A stretch of 42,092 bases of DNA, taken from NCBI GenBank assembly GCA_913058195.1, contig CAJXPP010000002.1, positions 1 to 42,092 of the forward strand, given 5' to 3'. This document shows positions 14,346 to 22,845 of this stretch, piece by piece. The position numbers were made by a program, and so were the translations under genes. Below the pieces are notes generated by a model. It was not told where the DNA came from. It did no database searches and was given only the letters and a program-made list of their open reading frames with translations. This DNA is from an uncultured Gammaproteobacteria bacterium (lineage in GTDB: Bacteria > Pseudomonadota > Gammaproteobacteria > Nitrosococcales > Methylophagaceae). The first letter of the stretch is position 1. Each line of letters starts with the position of its first letter.

Positions 14346-16525
14346 GCGGGTTTAAACCTTACATCTTGAATTCAGGTTCAGGTTCAGGATTTTTAATGCC
14401 TGACTCTGCAACATATCCTTTTACATCAAATGGCGCTCGTGATACATGGGCTAACGCTAACAAACAAGACCTAATTAAAAACTCTACAGTAGTGAATGTA
14501 AGTAGTACAACATGGTACGTTTGGCGCGGTGAGGACAATCCAGAAACTTATGACTCAATAAACTGGGCCGATGTAACACCAATAATCAAAGGTGAAAAAG
14601 GTGATCAAGGTAACGCGCTAGATTTATCGTCAATACCTGGCGACACAATAACAAAAACAAATTCAGGTAGCACAGGAATTGAATCTTCTTTAATTACTCA
14701 GCCTGATAATACGGGCGTAATTGTTGACGGAGAACTTACCACGTCGAAGGGGACTTTAAACATAGGTCGTGGACTTTCGCTTGGTGAGTCAGGTTTGGCA
14801 CCAATATTTACAGATGTTTTAGAGTCCGAATCATCTCTTCCTGTTTTATCTAATTTAAATGAAGACGGAACAACATTACAGCCCCACTATATAAAACGTT
14901 ACGATTTAACGAATAGTGTATTGCAGCCTCTTGAAGGCGAGAATGTTGCAGGATCTTGGGATGCGACAGTACCTGTAACATCAACAAGGGTAATCACAAA
15001 ACTGCGAATAAAGTTTGGCGCTAGCGCAACAGGCATTAGGCTTACTCTTAGGTATGCCGAAACACCCTCAGAAAAAGACGGTATTGTTCTGTATCAGTCA
15101 CATACTGACGCTGAGTTCAATTCAGGTGTAGGTTTTTCGGTTGCTAGCGGATTGTTTGAGATAGATTTGGGAAAAGAAGCTGCAAAAGTAATAAGCGGTA
15201 AATACGTATGCATATTGCTTGAACAAAGTCCTTTAGGTGCTGGTCAAATTCAGTTGCTTGGTGCTACAACAGATATAGGTGGCGTCACTCAATTCTATGC
15301 TTATCTAGAGCAAACATATGTACTAGAGGAAGCCGTTGCCATTTCATCTCAGCCAGTAAATTGGAAGAAAGTTTCGTCAGACTATACTTCAGTTAGCGGT
15401 GATATGTATTTAGATTGCAGACCATCCGCAGAGAATATTACTGTTACAATTAATGATACTTACCCTACTGATTGGTCTGGTTTGTTTATTTACAATGAAT
15501 CTAAGAGAAAAGATGTAATAGTAAAAAACCAATCAGGAGACACAGTAGTAATTGTTGATAGGAAAGAAGGGCAAGCAATATATTTAGATGCTGGCTCTTT
15601 TCAATCAACTACAATAATGGGTAGACCTGAAGGTATTAGCGAGGTTGTAAATCTTGATGTTTCTGCGGACTCAAGCATTACTCTAGATAATACCTACACA
15701 GGAAAGTTTGTAAACATAATTCAAAATGGAACGCAGACAGCAATACCAATGATTATTACATTGTCAGATCATGCGCAGTTCAGCACTGGTGATGTAATTA
15801 AAATTGGCACTGAAAAAAGTTATGTAAATTACTACTATGCTGTTAATTATAATGATAGCCAAGGTACTTTACTTGTGGTCTATCCTTCAAGACTTCAGGG
15901 AATTAGCTTGGTTAGAACTGATGGAGGATGGGACGTAAGCCTTGACGGAACTTATAATAAAGTTGCTGTTAGGCCAAAAGCAAAGGCAGGGGTTCCATTT
16001 GCTGACAATGACCCAGATGTAAGGCCCGTACAAGCATTTTCTTTTATTGATCACCCTGCGGTTGATTATATAGAGGATGCGTCAGGAAATAGAGCCATAG
16101 AAATAGATCTCAATAAAGTAATTAATGTTAACCCAGATACTGTTGACATAGTTGGATGGTGGTCTATAAATGCTTCACCTGATGCCAGTGACATAGCAAA
16201 CGCTTTAGGTCAAGTACAATCTTCAGCTGTAATTAGCCACACAGACAACATCAAGTCTGACGAACTACCTGAAACAAACATAGCAATGAAAAGAGATGAG
16301 ACAAGCGCGAAATACACTTACTTTGCTTACCCTACTGGCTTTTTTACAGATAAAGATGGAGGGTCACTTGAGCCAACGCTAGTTAACACAGGTGTCGGTA
16401 ATTCTGCTGACTGGGTGGTTAGTACAGTTTATGTTGACGGAGTGACGTATCGAGTTCAAAGAAGCCCAGCGCAAAACTTTTCACAACAGTTATTAACATG
16501 CAAGCTAATTCAAGAGGGTTACTAG
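14342..16525 (+). CDS. Large fibre-like protein with collagen-like GXY patch (727 aa)
   Basis: A 727-residue putative virion fibre. The N-terminal region (about 1-75) includes a carbohydrate-binding-like TTWYVWRGEDNPETYDSINW segment, followed by a short collagen-like GEKGDQG patch (about 82-88), a trimer-forming signature common in phage fibres. The rest is beta-rich without recognised enzymatic motifs. The C-terminal ~200 residues are a distinct beta region. It lies first in a run of three fibre-like genes. Fibre function is inferred from architecture and position between tail genes. Confidence 0.7.
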   Translation: MSGFKPYILNSGSGSGFLMPDSATYPFTSNGARDTWANANKQDLIKNSTVVNVSSTTWYVWRGEDNPETYDSINWADVTPIIKGEKGDQGNALDLSSIPGDTITKTNSGSTGIESSLITQPDNTGVIVDGELTTSKGTLNIGRGLSLGESGLAPIFTDVLESESSLPVLSNLNEDGTTLQPHYIKRYDLTNSVLQPLEGENVAGSWDATVPVTSTRVITKLRIKFGASATGIRLTLRYAETPSEKDGIVLYQSHTDAEFNSGVGFSVASGLFEIDLGKEAAKVISGKYVCILLEQSPLGAGQIQLLGATTDIGGVTQFYAYLEQTYVLEEAVAISSQPVNWKKVSSDYTSVSGDMYLDCRPSAENITVTINDTYPTDWSGLFIYNESKRKDVIVKNQSGDTVVIVDRKEGQAIYLDAGSFQSTTIMGRPEGISEVVNLDVSADSSITLDNTYTGKFVNIIQNGTQTAIPMIITLSDHAQFSTGDVIKIGTEKSYVNYYYAVNYNDSQGTLLVVYPSRLQGISLVRTDGGWDVSLDGTYNKVAVRPKAKAGVPFADNDPDVRPVQAFSFIDHPAVDYIEDASGNRAIEIDLNKVINVNPDTVDIVGWWSINASPDASDIANALGQVQSSAVISHTDNIKSDELPETNIAMKRDETSAKYTYFAYPTGFFTDKDGGSLEPTLVNTGVGNSADWVVSTVYVDGVTYRVQRSPAQNFSQQLLTCKLIQEGY

Positions 16526-16526
16526 A

Positions 16527-17948
16527 ATGTCTATTGATATTATCGAAGACTTAGAAAATGCCAGCTTAGGCCGACCCCTAAAAGGTTTAATGCTTGAGAA
16601 CGGTATACATATTTTTAACACTAAACAAGAGATACTAGATCAACAAACGCTGTCACTAGATAGAGTTGAAAACGCTGTTATATTTGCGCGCGATATTAAA
16701 AAGTTTCTTATCTTTGATGCTACTGGTGAAAACTACGAAGAAAGAGATGTTCCAGGCGGTAGTGGGAACGCCTATGGCGGTCAAGGCTTAGGCACTCCAA
16801 AACCGATAAGCGCTGGTAATTCAGATATATACTTGACCGATCCAGTTGGCTATTACGTGAGTCAAAATAACAAACCATCATTACTCACTATATATGTCAA
16901 TGATACTCAGGGTTATTCAGAATTTCGCGTAATCTATGACAATGCAAACAACGTAACTAGAGAGGTTAAAGTCAGCGCTGATGGCATAAAAGATAGCTCA
17001 AAGACAATTGAAACAGGCGAAGTTTGGGAGTGTCGAGTAACTTTAAGTCGTGATTCACTTGATAAAAATACTTTTTTCTGGGCTAAACTAGATACCTTGG
17101 GTGGTAGTAGCTACGATGGAGACGGCTTTGGCGTACCATCATCGACAAACGTTAGCTACGGATTGATAACTCAAGAAGAAATCACAGGCAACTGGAAAAA
17201 CAACAGTACAGAGGCTGGCGACTTAACAATAAGGCTTCTATCTACAAAAGGCTACAAGAATTGGCGCTTTTATTATACCTTCCCATTAGGTACTTTAAAC
17301 TCACGGAAGCTTATTATACAAGTAGATGACAAGCCAGCGACGACAAAAACAGTGAGAAGTGGTGAGACGTGGCTTTGTGAGATTAAAGCAGGGCGCTTCT
17401 ATGATGACTTCTTTTTTCAAAAGATTATAGATAATCAAAGCACGTTTATTAGTGAAGAAGATTTCAACTCTAAATCAGGCTATAGCAAGCTTTCTAGCGG
17501 TGGCGGATCAACTCATAAAATAGAGTTTTTGGAAAACGGAACGATATTTAAACTATCTAACAGTAAGATAGAAGTTCGACTACTGGAAGGCATGCAGGAC
17601 GAGGATGGCAAAAGGCACGGCTATGTTAAGTATATAAATAGTCGCGGAAGCGATGTTAATTTTGAATGGTACGACAGAAACGGCAATCAAGTAACAAATA
17701 ATGTTCCTAGTGTTTGCCCCAAAGACACTGTAGTGGAAATATTCGCGGATTATGCAAAAAATGAATATGTACTTAACTTTGGTCAATCAAAAGTAATAAA
17801 CACAATAAGCGAAAAGGAGCTTTTGGTAGAAAACAACCTTTATCTAGCTGATTTGCAAACTAGGTTTGGTCCGGGAACAGTGGAAGCTAACAACCTAACT
17901 TTTATTGTAGACTCAATTACATCTAACAATCTAAACGGAGAAAACTAA
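16527..17948 (+). CDS. Fibre-like protein with duplicated domain (473 aa)
   Basis: A 473-residue beta-rich protein. Two tandem domains of about 100 residues (roughly 90-195 and 205-305) share the pattern TGEVWECRV...FFWAKL and SGETWLCEI...FFFQKI, so this part arose by internal duplication. A Gly-rich linker (SSGGGSTHKIE) leads to a C-terminal domain. The N-terminal ~70 residues may anchor it to its neighbours. It begins one base after the upstream fibre gene stop. Family unknown; virion fibre or adhesin inferred. Confidence 0.65.
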   Translation: MSIDIIEDLENASLGRPLKGLMLENGIHIFNTKQEILDQQTLSLDRVENAVIFARDIKKFLIFDATGENYEERDVPGGSGNAYGGQGLGTPKPISAGNSDIYLTDPVGYYVSQNNKPSLLTIYVNDTQGYSEFRVIYDNANNVTREVKVSADGIKDSSKTIETGEVWECRVTLSRDSLDKNTFFWAKLDTLGGSSYDGDGFGVPSSTNVSYGLITQEEITGNWKNNSTEAGDLTIRLLSTKGYKNWRFYYTFPLGTLNSRKLIIQVDDKPATTKTVRSGETWLCEIKAGRFYDDFFFQKIIDNQSTFISEEDFNSKSGYSKLSSGGGSTHKIEFLENGTIFKLSNSKIEVRLLEGMQDEDGKRHGYVKYINSRGSDVNFEWYDRNGNQVTNNVPSVCPKDTVVEIFADYAKNEYVLNFGQSKVINTISEKELLVENNLYLADLQTRFGPGTVEANNLTFIVDSITSNNLNGEN

Positions 17949-17949
17949 A

Positions 17950-18792
17950 ATGTCTGATTACTCAATCAATAACTTAAACTTAAAAAACAACTTAAATGTT
18001 GTAGATACAGACGGCAATCTAATCGAGACTATGACGGTAAACGATTTGATTAAATCTAAACTTCTATCATCTTTTGTTGGCTTTGCCGATGCTGTTGAGG
18101 ACTTACCCACAGGCCAGACTGGTGAGAGAGCTGTGGTAACGGAAGGTGTTGCGGTTAACTACGCATCAGAGTGGATTGTGCCAAATAAAATTGGCTCGGC
18201 GTCTAACGCTGGTTTAATGATTCAAGCTGATGAAGGTGTGCCAATGACAGCGCCAACAACATCAAGTTATGCAGGGGATCGAGGATGGTACTACAAAAAC
18301 AGTGCCGGAAACATTGATCCTCAGGGTAACCCTTCAGCCAAAATTAACTGGTACTTTGGTTCGCAGGGTTACAACAAGACGCTTGGAGACATTAGTACTT
18401 TAGCTATGAATCTAAATACTTTCCAAGTTCCAACAAGCGGCGATTTGTTCCTAACCATTTACACTAAATTTCAAGGAGATGGTGGTGATGCTGGATCATG
18501 GTATCGTTCACGCCTAAACTACATCATTGCACCGACAGCAACAGGTAAGCATTTAGTTCATTATGGTGCAGACATTCCTGCGCTACTTCCAGCACTTCCG
18601 CGCCTTGATATTACAAGCGCGTTAGACTCCGGATCTAGCAATGGCCCTCAAGACTCAGCAGAGGAAATCTTTTTAATTGCCCTATCAACAAACTCAGCGG
18701 CAACAGTTGATACAGTTGAACTTAGCTTATCAAGCACTTTCGAACTGTACTCAAATGACGCAGCAAGCAACATTAACATTTATCGAGTATAG
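17950..18792 (+). CDS. Fibre-like protein (280 aa)
   Basis: A 280-residue protein, third in the fibre block. A short N-terminal Asn-rich segment (INNLNLKNNLNVVDTDGN) resembles fibre attachment leaders, and the remainder is beta-rich and looks like a jelly-roll receptor-binding domain. No enzymatic motifs seen. It starts one base after the previous stop and is followed by a hairpin and the second MPVNSRG peptide. Confidence 0.65.
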   Translation: MSDYSINNLNLKNNLNVVDTDGNLIETMTVNDLIKSKLLSSFVGFADAVEDLPTGQTGERAVVTEGVAVNYASEWIVPNKIGSASNAGLMIQADEGVPMTAPTTSSYAGDRGWYYKNSAGNIDPQGNPSAKINWYFGSQGYNKTLGDISTLAMNLNTFQVPTSGDLFLTIYTKFQGDGGDAGSWYRSRLNYIIAPTATGKHLVHYGADIPALLPALPRLDITSALDSGSSNGPQDSAEEIFLIALSTNSAATVDTVELSLSSTFELYSNDAASNINIYRV

Positions 18793-18802
18793 TTAAAATC
18801 AC

Positions 18803-18823
18803 GGCCTCAATAGTGAGGCCTTT
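18803..18823 (+). terminator. Hairpin terminator after fibre block
   Basis: Perfect stem GGCCTCA/TGAGGCC (18803-18809, 18814-18820), ATAG loop, then a short T run. TATAAT (18823-18828) directly after may act as a -10 box for the tiny gene at 18845. Confidence 0.7.
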
Positions 18824-18844
18824 ATAATTGCTTTGGATTAAATT

Positions 18845-18952
18845 ATGCCAGTAAACTCACGAGGTCAACGCACCAAAACCAGTAAGAATAAGTCAACTAA
18901 GAAATCAACAAAGAAGCCAGTAAAGGGAAAGGCTGTGGTAAGGAGTAAATGA
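18845..18952 (+). CDS. Tiny Lys-rich peptide, MPVNSRG family copy 2 (35 aa)
   Basis: A 35-residue strongly basic peptide (13 Lys plus Arg) starting MPVNSRGQRTKT. It is paralogous to the 23-residue peptide at 5390 in its first twelve residues and in its Lys-rich tail. Both copies follow a putative virion surface gene, which suggests a shared structural or nucleic-acid-binding role; this is inference. It has a weak ribosome-binding site. Confidence 0.6.
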   Translation: MPVNSRGQRTKTSKNKSTKKSTKKPVKGKAVVRSK

Positions 18953-19040
18953 AATAAGGCACATTAAGCGCCTTTTATCACCATAAAAACAAAAACCCAG
19001 AAAATCCAAGCGATTCATTTAGCAATGCAGAGTTTTAGCC

Positions 19041-19169
19041 TGATTAGTTGCCTATGCCAAATTGGGTGAAGATACCTAGCCGACGGTTACTGGTACAGTG
19101 GTAAACTTAACTAACGGTGCTTTGGTTGACGGTGCTGCTGATGACTTCAAAGAGGTACCAACAGAATAA
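19041..19169 (+). pseudogene. Remnant of a virion-type gene
   Basis: Within the ~330-bp gap 18953-19282, one frame reads through protein-like sequence (LVAYAKLGEDT, a TAG at 19077-19079, then PTVTGTVVNLTNGALV...FKEVPTE, stop 19167-19169). The piece after the amber codon is 29 residues and has no start or ribosome-binding site. It looks like the end of a decayed structural gene. The rest of the gap (18953-19040) shows nothing clear. Confidence 0.35.
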
Positions 19170-19187
19170 TAAATAGGTTAATGATTC

Positions 19188-19218
19188 GGGGCTATACAAA
19201 AGTACAGCCCTTTTTTTT
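19188..19218 (+). terminator. Rho-independent terminator
   Basis: GGGCT/AGCCC stem with an inner TAC/GTA pairing (19188-19210), followed by eight T (19211-19218). Confidence 0.85.
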
Positions 19219-19244
19219 GTGTATTATTAAATTAAATTCACTCA

Positions 19245-19253
19245 TGCTATAAT
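19245..19253 (+). promoter_or_regulatory. Extended -10 promoter TGCTATAAT (tail/ejection operon)
   Basis: TGCTATAAT, identical to the motif at 13946, lies between a terminator and the gp10-like gene (start 19283). No good -35 was seen, as expected for extended -10 promoters. Confidence 0.6.
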
Positions 19254-19282
19254 TGAGTCATTAAACAAACAAGGCTTTTGCA

Positions 19283-20695
19283 ATGCCAAAAATAAAACTA
19301 CCAATGATTAAAGGTGACCGTAAATCAGATTATGATTACCGTTCAAACCTTCCTGTCAACTTAACAGCTGTAATCAGAAATATAAGAGGCGATCAAGGCT
19401 ATCTACTTAGTCATGACGGTCTAACTGAGTTTGCATCAACTAGCGGTGTTGCTAGGGGTGGTGTTTTTAATGAAAGATTTGAAAAGCATTACAGAGTGTC
19501 AGGTGATTCTTTTGAAGTAGTAAACACTGACGGAACAACTACCGTTATAGGCTTAACTGCTGGTGACGGAATATGCTCGCTAGCTAACTCGTTTAACACT
19601 CAAGCTGTCTTGACTGATGGTAAACTGTACCTTTGGGATAACGCTTCATTGGTTCAGGTTACAGATCCAGACCTAGGATTCCCGATAGATATAACTCATT
19701 TTAGAGGTATCTATGTGATGACTGATGGTCAATTCCTTTTTCATACTGATATAAACAACGAGTTTTCAATAAGCCCTCTCAAGTATTCTTCTAGTGAATT
19801 TTCTAGCGACAAAATCCTAGCAGTAGAAAAGATAGAGCAAAATAAAATAGTCGCCTTTAACCGATATTCAACAGAGTATTTTTACTTTAACGCAAACGCA
19901 CCGAGCGGAACAAGTGTCTTGCAGGTTATTGACGGGGCATCAAACAATGTAGGCATAATGGGAACTCATTGTCAAACAGTTTTAGGTGGTATGTTTTTTA
20001 TTTTAGGCGGAAGGAAAGAAGAGTCTCCGAGTATTCATATTTTAAGCTCCGGTAAAGAGGAGCCTGTAGCTACTAGAGAGGTTGAGCAGATACTATCAAA
20101 GTACACTGAATCTGAATTGTCTAGAGCGTACCTAGAATCAAGAACAGTTGATAAAGATGAGTTTTTAATTGTTCATCTGAAAAATGAGACGTTGATATAT
20201 AACCACGCAGTAGCAAAAGCTATGGGTATAGATGCTGCATGGGCTTATTTGAAAACTGGTGCTGATACTGACAACCCTTGGCGAGGAAAGTTCGGCGTAT
20301 TTGATCCGCGCGTTTCAAAATGGATTTACGGGGATATTCTCGAAAGCAAGCTGGGGTATCTTGATGATAAATCAGCGGCACAGTACGGCGAGCAAGTAGA
20401 GAGCGTTTGTTATACGCCTATTGTTTCAGAATTAGAGACGTTCTCTATAGATAAATTTGAGATAGACACTATATCTGGCTATGGAACAAGCGATTTCACT
20501 TCAGCTTTTAGCTTATCCTATGACGGAGTGACTTACGGAACCGAACACTGGAATTTAATCTCATACTCAAGGGGATATAATAAAAGATATATTACAAGGC
20601 GCCTTGGTTATGTGGAAGATGATTTTAACTTTAAGTTTAGGTTTGTTTCAGGTGATAAAATGGCGTTTTCAGGCTTAACGGTGGATTACTCATGA
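19283..20695 (+). CDS. P22 gp10-like packaged-DNA stabilisation protein
   Basis: A 470-residue tail hub factor of the P22 gp10 family. Shared features are the opening PMIKGDRKS..YRSNLPVNL, DITHFRGIYVMTDG, ATREVEQILSKYTESELSRAY, and the TLIYNHAVAK..AWAYLKTG segment. gp10 stacks below gp4 and holds the DNA in the head until the tail is complete. Length matches P22 gp10 (472 aa). The first gene of the operon, it overlaps the following small gene by ATGA. Confidence 0.92.
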   Translation: MPKIKLPMIKGDRKSDYDYRSNLPVNLTAVIRNIRGDQGYLLSHDGLTEFASTSGVARGGVFNERFEKHYRVSGDSFEVVNTDGTTTVIGLTAGDGICSLANSFNTQAVLTDGKLYLWDNASLVQVTDPDLGFPIDITHFRGIYVMTDGQFLFHTDINNEFSISPLKYSSSEFSSDKILAVEKIEQNKIVAFNRYSTEYFYFNANAPSGTSVLQVIDGASNNVGIMGTHCQTVLGGMFFILGGRKEESPSIHILSSGKEEPVATREVEQILSKYTESELSRAYLESRTVDKDEFLIVHLKNETLIYNHAVAKAMGIDAAWAYLKTGADTDNPWRGKFGVFDPRVSKWIYGDILESKLGYLDDKSAAQYGEQVESVCYTPIVSELETFSIDKFEIDTISGYGTSDFTSAFSLSYDGVTYGTEHWNLISYSRGYNKRYITRRLGYVEDDFNFKFRFVSGDKMAFSGLTVDYS

Positions 20696-20994
20696 CACTT
20701 CAAACGTTAAAAGGTTGGCGAGATGTTAGGGAAAACCTACAGGGCGCCACTCAAAAATTCGTACAAGATTATTCTGCTGTAAAAGATGACTTATCATCTG
20801 CCGAAAGGTCAATAGCCACACTACTGGAAACTATTGAAGGATTTAAGCCGTTATTTGGCGCACAAACTCCAGAGGGCAACGTAACATCTAACGCTTCACA
20901 GGTTTACTTCGACACGACAGCAAGCCCAGCAAGTGTTACAATGTATTTTAATGAGTCGGTAGGTGTTGATACTGGCTGGGTACAAATTAGTTAA
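20692..20994 (+). CDS. Hypothetical tail-region protein (100 aa)
   Basis: 100 residues: a helical, coiled-coil-like N-terminal half (QKFVQDYSAVKDDLSSAERSIATLLETIEG, about 22-51), then a short beta C-terminal part. Translationally coupled to the gp10-like gene (ATGA). It occupies the place where P22 carries its tail needle gene (gp26), but it is much shorter and the similarity is not clear, so I call it hypothetical. Confidence 0.65.
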   Translation: MTLQTLKGWRDVRENLQGATQKFVQDYSAVKDDLSSAERSIATLLETIEGFKPLFGAQTPEGNVTSNASQVYFDTTASPASVTMYFNESVGVDTGWVQIS

Positions 20995-21003
20995 AGGTGA
21001 TTT

Positions 21004-21579
21004 ATGAGTTTATTCGGTTCAATTGGTAAAGCGTTATTTGGTGATCCATCTAAGGACATTCGAAGAGGCGAGCAAGCAGCTTTAGCGCAACAACAAAAAG
21101 CACTAGACTACCAGATGGAAGTTGACGCGCCTTTACTTGGTTATCGTAATCAAGCTTTAGGTGGTTTATCTGATTACTATATGGGCGGCCCTGAAAGTCA
21201 ACAAAGATTTTACGACCAAGCACAAGCAAGCCCAGGCTATCAGAATTACATGCAACAAGGTGAAGAGTCTATACTTCGAAACGCTGCTGCAACTGGTGGT
21301 CTACGTGGTGGTGCTGTAAACCCTGCATTAGCGCTTAATCAACACAACGTTACGCAAGGCTTAGTTAACCAGCAATTGCAAGGCCTAGGTCAGTTTGCTA
21401 ACCCTAACTTAAGCACGGCTAACATAGCTAACACTTACGGCAACATGGGTAATATTCAGCAACAATCAGCTATTGCGCAAGGTCAAGCGGATCAGTCATT
21501 AGCGGGTAGTGTTTTAGGTGGAATTACTGGCGGCTTAGGTTTAGCCGGTGGTCTTGGTTGGAAGCCTTTTGGCGAATAA
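21004..21579 (+). CDS. Ejection/DNA-transfer protein (191 aa)
   Basis: A Gln-, Ala- and Gly-rich 191-residue protein beginning MSLFGSIGKALFGDPS, with QQGEESILRNAAATGGLRGG in the middle and a hydrophobic Gly-rich end (GSVLGGITGGLGLAGGLG). This is the pattern of small ejection proteins in P22-like phages, which leave the head with the DNA and form the conduit into the cell. It is first of three such genes in a row, with a good AAAGGTG before ATG 21004. Confidence 0.8.
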   Translation: MSLFGSIGKALFGDPSKDIRRGEQAALAQQQKALDYQMEVDAPLLGYRNQALGGLSDYYMGGPESQQRFYDQAQASPGYQNYMQQGEESILRNAAATGGLRGGAVNPALALNQHNVTQGLVNQQLQGLGQFANPNLSTANIANTYGNMGNIQQQSAIAQGQADQSLAGSVLGGITGGLGLAGGLGWKPFGE

Positions 21580-21588
21580 GGAACAATA

Positions 21589-22845
21589 ATGGCTAATCAA
21601 TTTACTATCAACCCTTTAGGCGGCTTTAACTTAGGTCAAGCTTTAAGTGGCTTAGGGCAGCAGTTCGGCAGAGCTAGAGAGCGTGACGAGCAAATGCAGG
21701 ACATGCAAGATACTCGCGCTTTTGCTGTACAGGCTCAATCTGGCGACCCTGTCGCTATGAAGGAGTTGTTTGCACGTAACCCGAACATGGCTATGCAATT
21801 ACAGGAAGTTGAGCAAAACAGATTATCCAAGATGGATGCTAGGCAGAAAGCAATAGCTGACGAGGCTAACTTTGGTTACGCTAAACAGTTAAGGCTTGCT
21901 GGAACTCCAGAAGAAAAGCAGATGATACTTGAGCAGGTCATACAAGACCCTGCATCTGATTTGTATGACCAAGATGACGTTGGTAAATCACCTGAAGAGT
22001 TAGAGCTTGATAGTAATATTCTGCTTTACTCGAAGCTAGGTGACAAAGGCTATCAAACAATGTTTGGTGGTGGCTATACCAAAGAAAAAACACTACCAGC
22101 TGAGTCACAGGCATTTAACGACCTGATAAAAGACTTTACGCCAGAACAGCAAAAAACAGCAAAGCTTATTAAGGCTGGATTAAAAGGTCGAGCGATTACT
22201 AACGCAGAGCTTACAGCTATAGAGGACGGCACTATAGATAGCTACTCCGATTATAAGGTGCAGCAAAAACAAGCGGAAAAATTCGCAGAAGCTACAGGCT
22301 CACAAAGGGCTAAGATTATAGATAAAGGCTTTGAAAGCATAAACAAAGCTAATACAGCACTAGGGAATATTGATAAAGCTATAGCTGTACTTGATAAAGG
22401 TGCTGGTGTTGGTGCTATCGAAAAACTATGGCCATCAATTAAGGCTTCGTCTGTTGAGTTGGATAATATCCGCGGACAAATGGCTTTAGATGTTGTAGGC
22501 GCCACAACTTTTGGCGCATTGTCAGAGGGTGAACTGAACCTAGCTAAAGATGTCGCGTTGCCAACAGGGTTAGACACTGCCGAGTTAAAAGATTATTTAC
22601 TTAGGAAGAAGGCTGCGCAAGAAAAACTAAGGGATTACTACAGCGCACAAATACAGCACCTTGACCAAGGCGGAACAGTTGCTAGCTTCTTAAGAGAGCA
22701 GGAAAGGGGTAAAAAGCAACCTGCGAAACAATCAGCACAGTCGGAGCAACAGAATCAAAACAATCAAGCGTTACAGTGGGCGCAAGCTAACCCTAATGAC
22801 CCAAGAGCAGCGCAAATAATGCAAAAACTGCAAGGGGCGCAATAA
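21589..22845 (+). CDS. Ejection/DNA-transfer protein (418 aa)
   Basis: 418 residues; largely helical, Gln-rich, no membrane segment. The N-terminal NPLGGFNLGQALSGLGQQFGRA and the following helices match internal virion proteins annotated as DNA-transfer proteins next to P22-type gp7/gp16/gp20 genes. Its final base is shared with the next ATG (TAATG). The function in ejection is inferred from family style and position. Confidence 0.78.
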   Translation: MANQFTINPLGGFNLGQALSGLGQQFGRARERDEQMQDMQDTRAFAVQAQSGDPVAMKELFARNPNMAMQLQEVEQNRLSKMDARQKAIADEANFGYAKQLRLAGTPEEKQMILEQVIQDPASDLYDQDDVGKSPEELELDSNILLYSKLGDKGYQTMFGGGYTKEKTLPAESQAFNDLIKDFTPEQQKTAKLIKAGLKGRAITNAELTAIEDGTIDSYSDYKVQQKQAEKFAEATGSQRAKIIDKGFESINKANTALGNIDKAIAVLDKGAGVGAIEKLWPSIKASSVELDNIRGQMALDVVGATTFGALSEGELNLAKDVALPTGLDTAELKDYLLRKKAAQEKLRDYYSAQIQHLDQGGTVASFLREQERGKKQPAKQSAQSEQQNQNNQALQWAQANPNDPRAAQIMQKLQGAQ

